64,000 nucleotides of DNA from Bacteroidota bacterium. Lineage in GTDB: Bacteria > Bacteroidota > Bacteroidia > CAILMK01 > JACPUW01. The stretch's first letter is position 1; each line of letters starts with the position of its first letter. Location of the stretch: the NCBI GenBank assembly GCA_016192035.1, contig JACPUW010000001.1:1-64000 (forward strand). Direction: 5' to 3'. The position numbers and the translations under genes were made by a program. Below are positions 1-8,375 of the stretch, piece after piece. The notes beneath the pieces were generated by a model. That model searched no databases. It saw only the letters and a list, made by a program, of their open reading frames with translations, and had not been told where the DNA came from.

Positions 1-357
1 CGTGGCCCGGCGCGTGATGGGGGAGTAGCGGAAAAACTGCTTCTCCACGGTCATGGGCACGTCTATATAGGTGTATTTTTCTGGTATAAGCATGGCCAGC
101 CCTTCGGGGTCATACACCGCGCGGCAGGAGCGAAGCACGCTTAGGTTCACGCCGGTTTTTAGAAAGAGGTCCTTTTTCAGTGGCCTGTACTTGGTGAGCC
201 CAAACCCATAGCCCTGGTTCAGGGTGGACGTGAGCGAGCGGTAATCGGGGCAAAGGGTGGTGACGCCCCGGTTGATGTTGAATCCCACGTCCTGGGCCTT
301 GATGGAGCCGAGGAGTGCGATGGTCAGGAGTGCGATGGTGAGGGTTACTGTTTTCAT
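1..357 (-). CDS. Secreted or outer-membrane protein, N-terminal part (cut by window start)
   Basis: An open frame of 119 codons runs from an ATG at 357 to the window edge without a stop. The product begins with a signal peptide (MKTVTLTIALL then a hydrophobic run ending near IKAQ), so it is exported. The mature part has alternating polar and aromatic residues (YGFGLTKYRPLKKDLFLKTG), the look of an outer-membrane beta-barrel or beta-rich periplasmic protein. I recognise no specific family, and the C-terminal part lies outside the window. It is divergent from the gene at 626, sharing an intergenic region of about 270 bases. Confidence 0.6.
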   Translation of the reverse strand, partial: MKTVTLTIALLTIALLGSIKAQDVGFNINRGVTTLCPDYRSLTSTLNQGYGFGLTKYRPLKKDLFLKTGVNLSVLRSCRAVYDPEGLAMLIPEKYTYIDVPMTVEKQFFRYSPITRRAT

Positions 358-467
358 GGTGGTTGTATTTTGTTTTTGATTGCGAGACAAAGGTGTGGTC
401 GCCGACCTGACATTCCCAAATTGAAACACATGAATTATATTGAGAATGTTCTCTAAAAAGGATTTCT

Positions 468-498
468 GTATGTGAACTGCGGAATTCCGTATGTGAAC
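468..498. repeat. Pair of 10-bp direct repeats with 21-bp spacing
   Basis: GTATGTGAAC occurs at 468-477 and again at 489-498. The repeats start 21 bases apart, about two helical turns, in the region between two divergent genes (357 on minus, 626 on plus). This spacing fits a dimeric or tandem regulator site. No regulator is identified and chance is possible. The rest of 358-625 holds nothing else I can identify apart from a weak TAATTTAC box just before the GTG at 626. Confidence 0.35.
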
Positions 499-625
499 GG
501 TGCTAGGCTAGGCCGCTGCCGGTATGGGCGAGTGCATTCCTCTTTTGGTCTATCCAATGGCCGATTTGGTCGATGCGCAGCCCCGGCAGGCATCCCAATT
601 CAAGGCAAGGGCATAATTTACCCCC

Positions 626-1570
626 GTGAATCGGTTCGCCTGCTTTGTCCTTCTCTTGGCCATGGTGCCGGCCCAGGCCCAGTTGCTCACACACATCATT
701 ACCCTCAGCGGCGACTCTATCCTATATACCAACGCGCCCTTTCGGTTTGTGGAACTGGTGGACGCGCGCACCGACACCACCAAGCTCGGGCTTCTAAAGG
801 AAGGAAAAGACCCCAGTACTTATCAGCGGTTGGATTTGCCGGCGCCTTTGAGCGATTACTTATCAGATTATCTGTCAAACGTGACGAGCTACAGCGATGT
901 GGCCGAACCAGTGGCGGTGGTAATCAGGGAAATGCACATTCAAGAAACACCCCTAGGGGCCATAGAGCTGGCCAAGGCCGACCTACAACTGGACTTCTAC
1001 CTAATTAAAGACCAGCGGTATAGGCACATACGGCAGATCACCAAGCAGCATGCCTTTCCTGACAAGGAAGTAAGCCCGCACCTGGGCAGCGTGCTCGAAA
1101 CAGCCATCCGCATGGCTTTTTCCGAATTCCTTGCCCTGCCCAGCACAGAGGGCGAGGTGAACCAATGGCTTGACAAAGCGGCCTTCGGGCAGGCTGCCAC
1201 ACCGGCCACCAGGCTGCAGCATGGCCCCAACTATGCCCTTGAGTTTGAAAACAACAAGTTTTATCAAAACGGCCAGAAAATGAAGCGAAAGGAGGCCTTA
1301 GCTACCCTTAGGGCAACCGAAGATGCGGAAATCCTGGACTTGCTACAGAAAAACAGGTTCAATGGGTACTACTCCTATGTGTTTGGCAGTCTGGCACTGG
1401 GCCTGGCCGCGTACCCTGTGGCCGTGTACCTGCGCGACAAAGATGAACTCACTGGGGCACTGGTGCTGGCAGGCACCGTGGCAGCCATAGGTAGCTTGCT
1501 CACTGCCAAAGCCAACCGACACTATATGCACCAGGCCGTGGAGGTGTATAACAAGCGCTACAACCAATAA
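626..1570 (+). CDS. Hypothetical exported protein with two C-terminal membrane segments
   Basis: The 314-residue product starts at a GTG. I chose this start because it leads straight into a signal peptide (MNRFACFVLLLAMVPAQAQ). The central part is soluble, with a charged stretch near residues 210-235. Two hydrophobic segments follow near 250-267 and 275-295, and the tail is polar. No known domain or catalytic motif is recognised. It is convergent with the inositol-phosphatase-family gene, with 21 bases between the stops. A TAATTTAC sequence ends only a few bases before the GTG, so the transcript may be nearly leaderless. Confidence 0.6.
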   Translation: MNRFACFVLLLAMVPAQAQLLTHIITLSGDSILYTNAPFRFVELVDARTDTTKLGLLKEGKDPSTYQRLDLPAPLSDYLSDYLSNVTSYSDVAEPVAVVIREMHIQETPLGAIELAKADLQLDFYLIKDQRYRHIRQITKQHAFPDKEVSPHLGSVLETAIRMAFSEFLALPSTEGEVNQWLDKAAFGQAATPATRLQHGPNYALEFENNKFYQNGQKMKRKEALATLRATEDAEILDLLQKNRFNGYYSYVFGSLALGLAAYPVAVYLRDKDELTGALVLAGTVAAIGSLLTAKANRHYMHQAVEVYNKRYNQ

Positions 1571-1591
1571 ACCGGTTTGCCATGTAGGTGA

Positions 1592-2380
1592 CTAGCCCAA
1601 AAGTACCTCCATGGCGGCTGGGTGCAGGTGTGTGTTGGTGGCAAGTATCTCATTGCCAAAAAGAAAATCATTTCCCCCGCCAAAGGTGCTCACCCGCCCA
1701 CCGGCATTGGCCACCAGCAGGGCACCCGCTGCCACGTCCCAGGCGCTCAGGTTGGTTTCATAGTATAGGTCAAAACTGCCCCGGGCCACCAGGCATAGGT
1801 CGAGTGCTGCGGCACCCAGCCGCCGTACCCCACGGGTACGCCCCACCCATTTTTTGAGCACCTCCAGGTTTTGGTCCAGCTGGGCGTGGTCCTTGACGCT
1901 AAAACCCGTGGCCACCAGGGAAGTGTCCAGGCTTCTATTAGTCGATACGCCAATGGCTTGGCCCTTGCACAGGGCCGGCCCGCCCTGCCAAGTGTGGTAT
2001 ATGTCGCCGTGCATATTGTCGGCCACCACACCCAGCAGCAGGTCAGAGTCATGCGCCAGGGCCACGCTCACTGCGTGAAAAGGCAGCCCTTGTATAAAAT
2101 TGGTGGTGCCGTCAAGGGGGTCTATGATCCAGTTGAGCCCTTGTTTGTAGGCTTGGTGGTTTTCTTCGGCAATAAAACCGGCACCGTGAACCAATGGGCC
2201 AAGTCCTTCTATCAGGCGACGCTCGGCCTCCAGGTCCACGTAGGATACCAGGTCGTGGGGCGCATCGCCCTTTTGCCGGGCAGCGCTGCGCATAAATGTC
2301 TTTTGTTCAGCGCATATAAAGGCCGACACACCGCCAACCACGTCTGCCACCTGCGCGCAAAGCCTGGGTAAATCCATCAT
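1592..2380 (-). CDS. Inositol monophosphatase family protein (SuhB/CysQ-like)
   Basis: The 262-residue protein is the normal length for the Mg-dependent, lithium-sensitive phosphatase superfamily. The family's metal-binding motifs are all present: D43 and D49 in the DLVSYVD region, E72-E73 in GFIAEEN, the hallmark DPLDGTTN at 87-94, and WDVAAG at 213-218. The enzyme should hydrolyse a phosphomonoester such as myo-inositol 1-phosphate in the cytoplasm. Substrate choice within the family (inositol phosphate, 3'-phosphoadenosine 5'-phosphate, fructose bisphosphate) cannot be read from sequence. Its start overlaps the stop of the upstream lipoprotein gene by 4 bases, so the two are probably co-transcribed. 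Confidence 0.88.
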   Translation of the reverse strand: MMDLPRLCAQVADVVGGVSAFICAEQKTFMRSAARQKGDAPHDLVSYVDLEAERRLIEGLGPLVHGAGFIAEENHQAYKQGLNWIIDPLDGTTNFIQGLPFHAVSVALAHDSDLLLGVVADNMHGDIYHTWQGGPALCKGQAIGVSTNRSLDTSLVATGFSVKDHAQLDQNLEVLKKWVGRTRGVRRLGAAALDLCLVARGSFDLYYETNLSAWDVAAGALLVANAGGRVSTFGGGNDFLFGNEILATNTHLHPAAMEVLLG

Positions 2381-2841
2381 TTGTCAGCGCTTAAGAACAC
2401 CAAAACGGCGGGTAGGGTCACGGTAATCATATTGGTGATGCCCCTGATCAGGGAATCAAAATCTATCACCGTGGTTTTGTGGCCCACGGGGCTGCAGTCG
2501 GTGCAGGTTTCCAGGTGGTTTACCAGGCCGTCGCGGCCCACGGTTACCAGCAGGTCAGCGTATTGGCCATTGGCCTTAAACCCCGCGTTGGGTTTCATGA
2601 GCAGGGGTATGCGCCGCAGGTCTTTTAGCCTGTATTTGAATACATAAACCGTGTTTCCCTGGGCATCTTTTTCTTTAACATAGTATGGGGGCACGCCCAT
2701 TTGGCCCAGCAACTGCTCATAGCTCATGCCCGGGCTAAGTGCCAGTACCGTGTCATAGTCGCCACAGGGTGGCTGCCGCAGTAGGCAAGAGGTAGCCAGC
2801 ATGGCTACTAAAAACAGGGAACCTGCGCGCATGGCGTTCAT
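2377..2841 (-). CDS. Small lipoprotein of unknown function
   Basis: The 154-residue product has a short signal sequence ending in a lipobox (LATSC), so it is likely lipidated at Cys19 and held in the envelope. The mature part contains a segment resembling SmpA/OmlA-type or other small beta folds (LSPGMSYEQLLGQMGVPP), but this is not firm enough to name. The C-terminus ends in a hydrophobic stretch (NMITVTLPAVLVFLSA) that could insert in a membrane. A start three codons later (MRAGSL) is equally possible. The gene lies just upstream of, and overlaps, the inositol-phosphatase-family gene. Confidence 0.6.
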   Translation of the reverse strand: MNAMRAGSLFLVAMLATSCLLRQPPCGDYDTVLALSPGMSYEQLLGQMGVPPYYVKEKDAQGNTVYVFKYRLKDLRRIPLLMKPNAGFKANGQYADLLVTVGRDGLVNHLETCTDCSPVGHKTTVIDFDSLIRGITNMITVTLPAVLVFLSADK

Positions 2842-2933
2842 TTATGGCCAAAAATAGGCCCTACCCGTATCCTATTGCCGGTAATTAAGTAACTATGTGT
2901 GTATAAGGTACAATTGGGGAATTTGAGTGCCAT

Positions 2934-4577
2934 TTACTCAAATTCAAAAACCAATTCACCGTTGATATAGGTGGCCAAGACTGAGGCAGAAGGTATTTGG
3001 CCCAGTGGCGCTTCCATCAGGTCGGTGTTGAGCACCACAAAATCGGCCCATTTGCCCGGCTCCAATGAGCCTAGGCAGGTTTCCAAATGGGCACCCCGGG
3101 CAGGCCAAATGGTCATGGCCATGAGTGCGTCCTTTCGGCTGAGTGCCTGCCGGGGCAAGAAACCGCCCTGGGGCATGCCTTGTGTGTTTTGGCGGGCCAC
3201 GGCGGCGTAGAAACCAAGCAGGGGGTTGATTTGCTCTACCGGAAAGTCACTGCCACCTACCAGCCAGCCGTGTACGCCCAGCAGGCTCTGGTAGGCATAG
3301 GCCCCTTCTAGCCTGGTGCCCAGGCGATGGGGCGCCCAGGCCATGTCGCTAGTGGCGTGGGTGGGCTGCACAGAGGGTATGATGCCATGGGCGGCAAACA
3401 AGGGCAGGGCGGATGGGTCAATAACCTGGCAATGCTCTATGCGCCAGCGCAGATCGTTGGCCTGGGGCAGCACATCAGCGTACAGCTCCAGGCTGTGGGC
3501 CACGGCGCGGTCGCCTATGGCGTGGGTGTTCACCTGAAAGCCCATGCCCAAGGCCCGCTTTAGGGTAGTCCGCATGGTTTCGGTAGGGGTGAGCTGTAGG
3601 CCACTGGTGCCGGGCGCGTCGGCATAGGGGGCATTGAGCCAGGCGCCGCGCGAGCCCAGTGCACCGTCCATGTAGCATTTGATGCTGCGCACCCAAAACC
3701 TGTCACTCACTATGGGGCCAGCGCGTTCAAAATGGGCAAGTGCTTCATCATCATTGGCTATCATTTGGTAAATGCGCAGCTTGAGCTGCCCCTGCCGGTA
3801 GGCCTCGTCTATCATGAGCACATCGGCCAGGGGCAGTCCGGCATCGTGCAGAAAAGTAAGCCCCACCGCCAGGCAGTTTTTTTGTGCTTTGAGCATGGCC
3901 TCTTGGTCGCGTTCCTTCATGTTTTCAGGTATGAGGGCCAGCACGGGTTCCATGGCGTTGTCTATGAGTATGCCCAGCACCTGTCCTGTGGCATCCAGGG
4001 GGATCTCCCCGCCCTCTATGCGGGTATTGCCGTGAATATGTGCCATTTCCAGGGCCTTGGAGTTTACCCACAGGGCATGGCCGTCCACCCGTCGCAGGGC
4101 TACCGGTTGGTTGGGGTATAGGCTATCCAGTAGGTGTAGCGAGGGGTAGGCGCCGTCCAGGTCGGCCCAGCGGTTTTGGTCCCAGCCCCGCCCTTGTATC
4201 CAGCCTGTGGTGCTGGGGCCAAAGAAGGAATGCAGGCGTTCTAGGGTCTCTTGCAGGGAGTTGGCATCGGTCAGGTCGGCATTGAACAAGGTGCGCCCAT
4301 AGCCCAAAAAATGGCAATGCCCATCGGCAAAACCGGGATACACATAGCTGCCGGATAGGTCAATGGTTTGGGCCGCCTTATATTTTTTTTTGGCCTCATT
4401 GGCAGTGCCCACGTAGAGCACCTTGCCATGGCGCACCACCAGTGCTTCGGCCACGGTCCAGGCGCTGTCCACTTGGTAAATTTTCCCTCCCAGGAGCATG
4501 AGGTCGGCCGGCTGGGTGGCGCAGGCGCCAAGGCCCAGGGCAAAACCTATGGCCACCATGTATTTACTCGCTTTCAT
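2934..4577 (-). CDS. Amidohydrolase, YtcJ/NfdA-like, predicted lipoprotein
   Basis: This is a metal-dependent hydrolase of the amidohydrolase superfamily, YtcJ-like branch. Starting at the ATG at 4577 gives a clean lipoprotein signal with lipobox LGLGAC (Cys19); the ATG at 4598 would only add seven polar residues. Metal-binding motifs are in order: HxH in GFADGHCHF (His87, His89), then THAIGD, RIEHCQ, and GGSDFPVE supplying the catalytic Asp. The C-terminal PGKWADFVVL segment closes the small beta-sandwich domain. Relatives hydrolyse N-substituted formamides or other amides, but the substrate here is unknown. The lipoprotein form places it in the periplasm or on the cell surface. Confidence 0.85.
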   Translation of the reverse strand: MKASKYMVAIGFALGLGACATQPADLMLLGGKIYQVDSAWTVAEALVVRHGKVLYVGTANEAKKKYKAAQTIDLSGSYVYPGFADGHCHFLGYGRTLFNADLTDANSLQETLERLHSFFGPSTTGWIQGRGWDQNRWADLDGAYPSLHLLDSLYPNQPVALRRVDGHALWVNSKALEMAHIHGNTRIEGGEIPLDATGQVLGILIDNAMEPVLALIPENMKERDQEAMLKAQKNCLAVGLTFLHDAGLPLADVLMIDEAYRQGQLKLRIYQMIANDDEALAHFERAGPIVSDRFWVRSIKCYMDGALGSRGAWLNAPYADAPGTSGLQLTPTETMRTTLKRALGMGFQVNTHAIGDRAVAHSLELYADVLPQANDLRWRIEHCQVIDPSALPLFAAHGIIPSVQPTHATSDMAWAPHRLGTRLEGAYAYQSLLGVHGWLVGGSDFPVEQINPLLGFYAAVARQNTQGMPQGGFLPRQALSRKDALMAMTIWPARGAHLETCLGSLEPGKWADFVVLNTDLMEAPLGQIPSASVLATYINGELVFEFE

Positions 4578-4613
4578 GTGGCGAAAATAGTCCCTCATGG
4601 CGGGCCTTGTGGC

Positions 4614-6638
4614 TTAGGGCATGACCACCAGGGGCAGGGTTTGCACAAAATCACTTCCCGCTATGTGCACCAGGTAGTGGCCGGCAGCCAAAGTGCCTAG
4701 AGGAAGGTTAAGCTGGTACGGCCCACTCATATAGGTAGCCACATCATTCGTTTGCCAAATGTTCATGCCCAGGGTGTTGTACATGTCTATCTGGGTAATT
4801 TCGGCTATGGGGATGAGGGACGAAACCGCCACTTGCTGCCGTGCGGGATTGGGATATAGTTGGAAAAACCTGGGCAGGGCATGTTGTACGGCCGAGTCGG
4901 TGATGAGCTGAAGGACGACCACATCCATGGGGCCAAAGGGCACGGTCATCTTTCCCTCGTGTGCTGCCAGGTAGTGATAGGATTCCATTTGGCCGGTTTG
5001 CAGGTTGATATGGGCGGAGCGCTGGGCCTTGTAGGTATTGGCGGCGGGGTCTTGCTTCTTGGCAAAGAGCACCTTGGCCCCACTTAGGCGGGCCAGTGCG
5101 GGTTCGCTGGCCATGAAATGGCCAAAATCTAGGCACACTTCCACGGGTTCATTTATGGGGTTGGTGGCCAGTAGTATATACCCTCCATTTTGGTTTGACC
5201 TAAGCGAGTAGCGAATGGTATAGGGACTGGAGCGTTTTTCGCGGGGCAAGCTGCGGGGCATGTATTCGTTGGCATGGGGCACCAGCCCATGGGCATCGGG
5301 GGCATCGGTCTTGCGGCCCAGTTCGGTGTAGGTGCCAGGGTTAAGGAAACCCTGTCCTTTAAGCCAAGCCAGTTCGCGGGCCAGGTGCGCCAGGTATTCG
5401 CGGTAGTAGCGCGGAAAATACTGTCTTTCAAACCGGTCGGCCTGTGTTTTTCGCTCCCACACCAGGTGGTCTTCGCCAGGTGACCACATATTGGGCAGCC
5501 ACCAGTACCACACCCCACTGGCACCGTGCACTATGGAAGTGTAGGTTTGAAACCACAGCCAGTTGGCATTTTGGTTGAAAAGAGGGGAGGAGTGGGTATG
5601 GGTTAAAAGTCCGGTTCCATCGGGTTTTTGATAATCGATGATGTTTCCTTCCTCATCAAAATTTGAAATATATGAGGCAATAACCTTATGTGTAGGTATG
5701 CCCAGTGAAATGGCATAGCTAACGGAGGAAAATTTACCCAAATAGTGGTACCCATTTGGGGTAAAAGTGACAGAATAATCTTGTGAAGCCCAACCAGGGG
5801 GGAACTGGGTATATGAAGACTCAAAAAAAACACTGCGGTCATGGTGTGGTACTAACAACTGAATGTAGTCCTGTGGATTCCAAAAACCTTCTTGGTCATC
5901 AGTGAGACTATTAATGGTTTTGTGGTGATTTGCCTCAGATATGACCAATTTTTGTTTTGTGTTTCCAAGTTCAATGGTCAATGAGTCAAAGTGTTGAAAA
6001 GCCCTCAGAATATTTACGGGAGGAACCTCGACATTTATAAAATACTGGGAATCTTGCCACCGATTGCCTTTGCAGTGTGGATCAAAATGCTTGAAGTGAT
6101 AATAAGACGATTCTTCACTTAGGAAGTGGCCCCAAATCAGGTCTTTTATTCTTGGGCTTTGGGCTAATGTCATAATATCATTGAGGTTATGCATAAAGTA
6201 ACCAACAGAATAGGGGGATTCACATGGATGATATTGCTTGCCGCAGTTTAGGTAATCATTTACTCCAATTAGGCGATACCTTCCATTGCCATCAACTAGA
6301 GGTTTGTAGTTGATGCCCGTACCAAGAAGCACCTTTAAATTGTTCATGCCGGCTAGGTTGATTTCAGCCTTTAACTCTTCAAGCGAAGTCCATTCATTGG
6401 GGTGATAAGTCTGGATTATGTTAAACCCGTCTTCGGCCAGCACATTAAGGTTGGATGTTTTTTGCCCAATGGAATCTAGGCTATAGGGACACAGCGTGTT
6501 ACATCCAGAAGGTGAGGGGAAATCGTAACCAGAAATGCTAGCGAATATGCCTATGGCGAACTCAGAATCCTGGGCCATGCCACAGTGCGGAAGCAGGTTT
6601 AGGAGTAGTGGGAAGAAAATATGGCGCAGACTTGTCAT
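4614..6638 (-). CDS. Secreted protein with C-terminal T9SS sorting domain, possible glycoside-hydrolase-like barrel
   Basis: The 674-residue protein has a signal peptide (ending near CGMAQ) and a C-terminal region of about 80 residues beginning FFQLYPNPARQQVAVSS, the classic type A T9SS sorting domain. It is therefore predicted to cross the outer membrane by type IX secretion. The middle (residues about 60-430) has barrel-like spacing and many aromatic residues, including GVWYWW, reminiscent of a glycoside hydrolase barrel; no catalytic pair is assigned. The first half of the gene (about 5600-6638) is visibly AT-richer than the second half. The start lies only 20 bases from the divergent gene at 6659. 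Confidence 0.65.
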   Translation of the reverse strand: MTSLRHIFFPLLLNLLPHCGMAQDSEFAIGIFASISGYDFPSPSGCNTLCPYSLDSIGQKTSNLNVLAEDGFNIIQTYHPNEWTSLEELKAEINLAGMNNLKVLLGTGINYKPLVDGNGRYRLIGVNDYLNCGKQYHPCESPYSVGYFMHNLNDIMTLAQSPRIKDLIWGHFLSEESSYYHFKHFDPHCKGNRWQDSQYFINVEVPPVNILRAFQHFDSLTIELGNTKQKLVISEANHHKTINSLTDDQEGFWNPQDYIQLLVPHHDRSVFFESSYTQFPPGWASQDYSVTFTPNGYHYLGKFSSVSYAISLGIPTHKVIASYISNFDEEGNIIDYQKPDGTGLLTHTHSSPLFNQNANWLWFQTYTSIVHGASGVWYWWLPNMWSPGEDHLVWERKTQADRFERQYFPRYYREYLAHLARELAWLKGQGFLNPGTYTELGRKTDAPDAHGLVPHANEYMPRSLPREKRSSPYTIRYSLRSNQNGGYILLATNPINEPVEVCLDFGHFMASEPALARLSGAKVLFAKKQDPAANTYKAQRSAHINLQTGQMESYHYLAAHEGKMTVPFGPMDVVVLQLITDSAVQHALPRFFQLYPNPARQQVAVSSLIPIAEITQIDMYNTLGMNIWQTNDVATYMSGPYQLNLPLGTLAAGHYLVHIAGSDFVQTLPLVVMP

Positions 6639-6658
6639 ACGTTTACATTTGCTTTTCC

Positions 6659-7510
6659 ATGACGCTTTTGAAGAGTTTATATAAATTGCTATCAGGCAAA
6701 TACCAAACGGTACACTATGAATATATCACGAAATTAAAACCGAGGTATGGACATGGCTATCCCCCGCATGCCCACCTTCTGGAGATCATTTCGAAAGGAA
6801 ACCATCAGTATGCCGAGACCTTGAAAGGTTTTCTAACGTACAAAGATGACTTTGTGGAAATACCATATGACTTTGATTCAAAGACAGACAGCAAGGTTCA
6901 TTGGAACAATGGCTACCTGCCGGGTTTGGATATTATTGCCCTTTATTCGTTGATAGCCAAGAGAAAGCCAAATCGATATGTGGAGATAGGTTCTGGAAAC
7001 TCCACTAAGGTTGCGGCCATGGCGAAGGCCAAATACAATCCCACAATGGAGATAATGTCAATAGACCCGTACCCGCGTGCGGAAATTGACGACTTGTCCG
7101 ATCGTGTAATACGTGAGCCATTTGAAAATGTCAATCAATCATTTATAGAGGAATTGGGTGAAGGTGATATCTTATTTATTGACAATTCCCACCGGGTAAT
7201 GCCCAATAGCGATGCCATGGTTTTTTTTATGGAGGTGTTGCCCAAGCTTTCCACTGGGGTTATTGTACACATTCATGACATATACCTTCCGTATGACTAC
7301 CCTCAGTTTATGTGTGACCGGGTATATAATGAGCAGTATCTGTTGGCTGCATTTATTATGTCAAATCCAGAGAGATACAAGACCATAATGCCTTGCTACC
7401 ACATTTTTGAAAATAAGGGACTACTCCAAATAATTGATCCTATTTGGCAGGCAATCAATGAACCCAGGGTTGAAAGGCACGGCGGTTCCTATTGGATGCA
7501 AATGAGCTAA
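6659..7510 (+). CDS. Class I SAM-dependent methyltransferase-like protein
   Basis: The 283-residue product contains a nucleotide-binding-type motif VEIGSGNS (residues 108-115), an acidic strand end (SIDPYP at 134-139) and ILFIDNSHRV, the usual layout of a Rossmann-fold methyltransferase. The methyl acceptor is unknown. Relatives of this shape sit in surface polysaccharide loci, but no such locus is present here. I chose the ATG at 6659 because the earlier in-frame ATG at 6608 would overlap the start of the divergent gene. The gene is AT-rich (about 40% GC in sampled lines) compared with its neighbours, like the adjacent half of the T9SS cargo gene. Confidence 0.6.
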   Translation: MTLLKSLYKLLSGKYQTVHYEYITKLKPRYGHGYPPHAHLLEIISKGNHQYAETLKGFLTYKDDFVEIPYDFDSKTDSKVHWNNGYLPGLDIIALYSLIAKRKPNRYVEIGSGNSTKVAAMAKAKYNPTMEIMSIDPYPRAEIDDLSDRVIREPFENVNQSFIEELGEGDILFIDNSHRVMPNSDAMVFFMEVLPKLSTGVIVHIHDIYLPYDYPQFMCDRVYNEQYLLAAFIMSNPERYKTIMPCYHIFENKGLLQIIDPIWQAINEPRVERHGGSYWMQMS

Positions 7511-7519
7511 GCCCCCCAC

Positions 7520-8278
7520 TTAGGTATTCCTACTCGTGTAGGCGGGGCTGGCCTGGGCGGTGGGCATGATCCAGAGGTCATTGATGTTTACATGGGCAGG
7601 CCTGGTGGCCATCCAGTATATGGCTTCGGCTATGTCCTCGCCTTTAAGGGGTTCCAGCCATTCGTACACCTTCTTGGCGCGTTCCTTGTCGCCGTGGAAG
7701 CGCACTTCAGAAAACTCCGTTTCTACCAATCCCGGCGATACCTGCGACACCTTGATGCCATGCTTGACCAAGTCTATTCTCATGCCCTGGGTTATGGCGT
7801 TTACGGCGTGTTTCGTGGCTGAATAGACCGCGCCGTTGGGATAGGTAAACCTGCCGGCCACCGAACCCACATTGATGACATGGCCGCGCTGGCGCGCCAC
7901 CATGCCCTGGGTCACTATGCGGCTCACGCATAGAAGCCCCCGTACATTGGTGTCCAGCATTTTGTCCCAGTCTTCCCAGTCGCCCTCATGTAGGGGGTTA
8001 AGGCCTGAGGCCAAACCCGCATTGTTTACCAGTATGTCTATCTCCTGCCATTCGGTAGGCAGCTTGCGCAGCGACTCTTCGGTAGAATCGCGGTAGCGTA
8101 TGTCAAAACACAGGGTCCAGACCTTCACGCCAAGGCTTTCAAATTCGGCCTGCAAGCGGTCTAACCGCATGTGGCGCCTTCCGGTCAGGATCAAATCGTA
8201 CCCGTTGCGGGCAAAAAGGCGGGCAGTGGCCTCGCCTATGCCTGAGGTGGCTCCCGTTACCATTACTATCTGCGACAT
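7520..8278 (-). CDS. Short-chain dehydrogenase/reductase (YdfG-like)
   Basis: This is a classical SDR of 252 residues. The cofactor motif GATSGIG is at 9-15, NNAG at 85-88, and the catalytic Ser139, Tyr152 and Lys156 lie in NVGSV and YSATK. The basic pair in GRR after the second strand suggests NADP(H). The overall sequence, including the region after PGLVETEFSEVRF, resembles the YdfG group that acts on 3-hydroxy acids, serine or malonic semialdehyde. It is convergent with the methyltransferase-like gene, with 9 bases between the stops. Confidence 0.88.
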   Translation of the reverse strand: MSQIVMVTGATSGIGEATARLFARNGYDLILTGRRHMRLDRLQAEFESLGVKVWTLCFDIRYRDSTEESLRKLPTEWQEIDILVNNAGLASGLNPLHEGDWEDWDKMLDTNVRGLLCVSRIVTQGMVARQRGHVINVGSVAGRFTYPNGAVYSATKHAVNAITQGMRIDLVKHGIKVSQVSPGLVETEFSEVRFHGDKERAKKVYEWLEPLKGEDIAEAIYWMATRPAHVNINDLWIMPTAQASPAYTSRNT

Positions 8279-8375
8279 GGATGCTTATTTTTCTTGGCCA
8301 CAAAAGAAACCCAAGTGCGGCACATAATCGCCCTTCACCATTTTTATTTGTTCTATCCCAGAGGTAATCCACACA

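Noticed and set aside
6608..6658. Upstream ATG at 6608 as start of the methyltransferase-like gene
   Set aside because: It would overlap the start of the divergent cargo gene and add a non-conserved head. The ATG at 6659 is more plausible.
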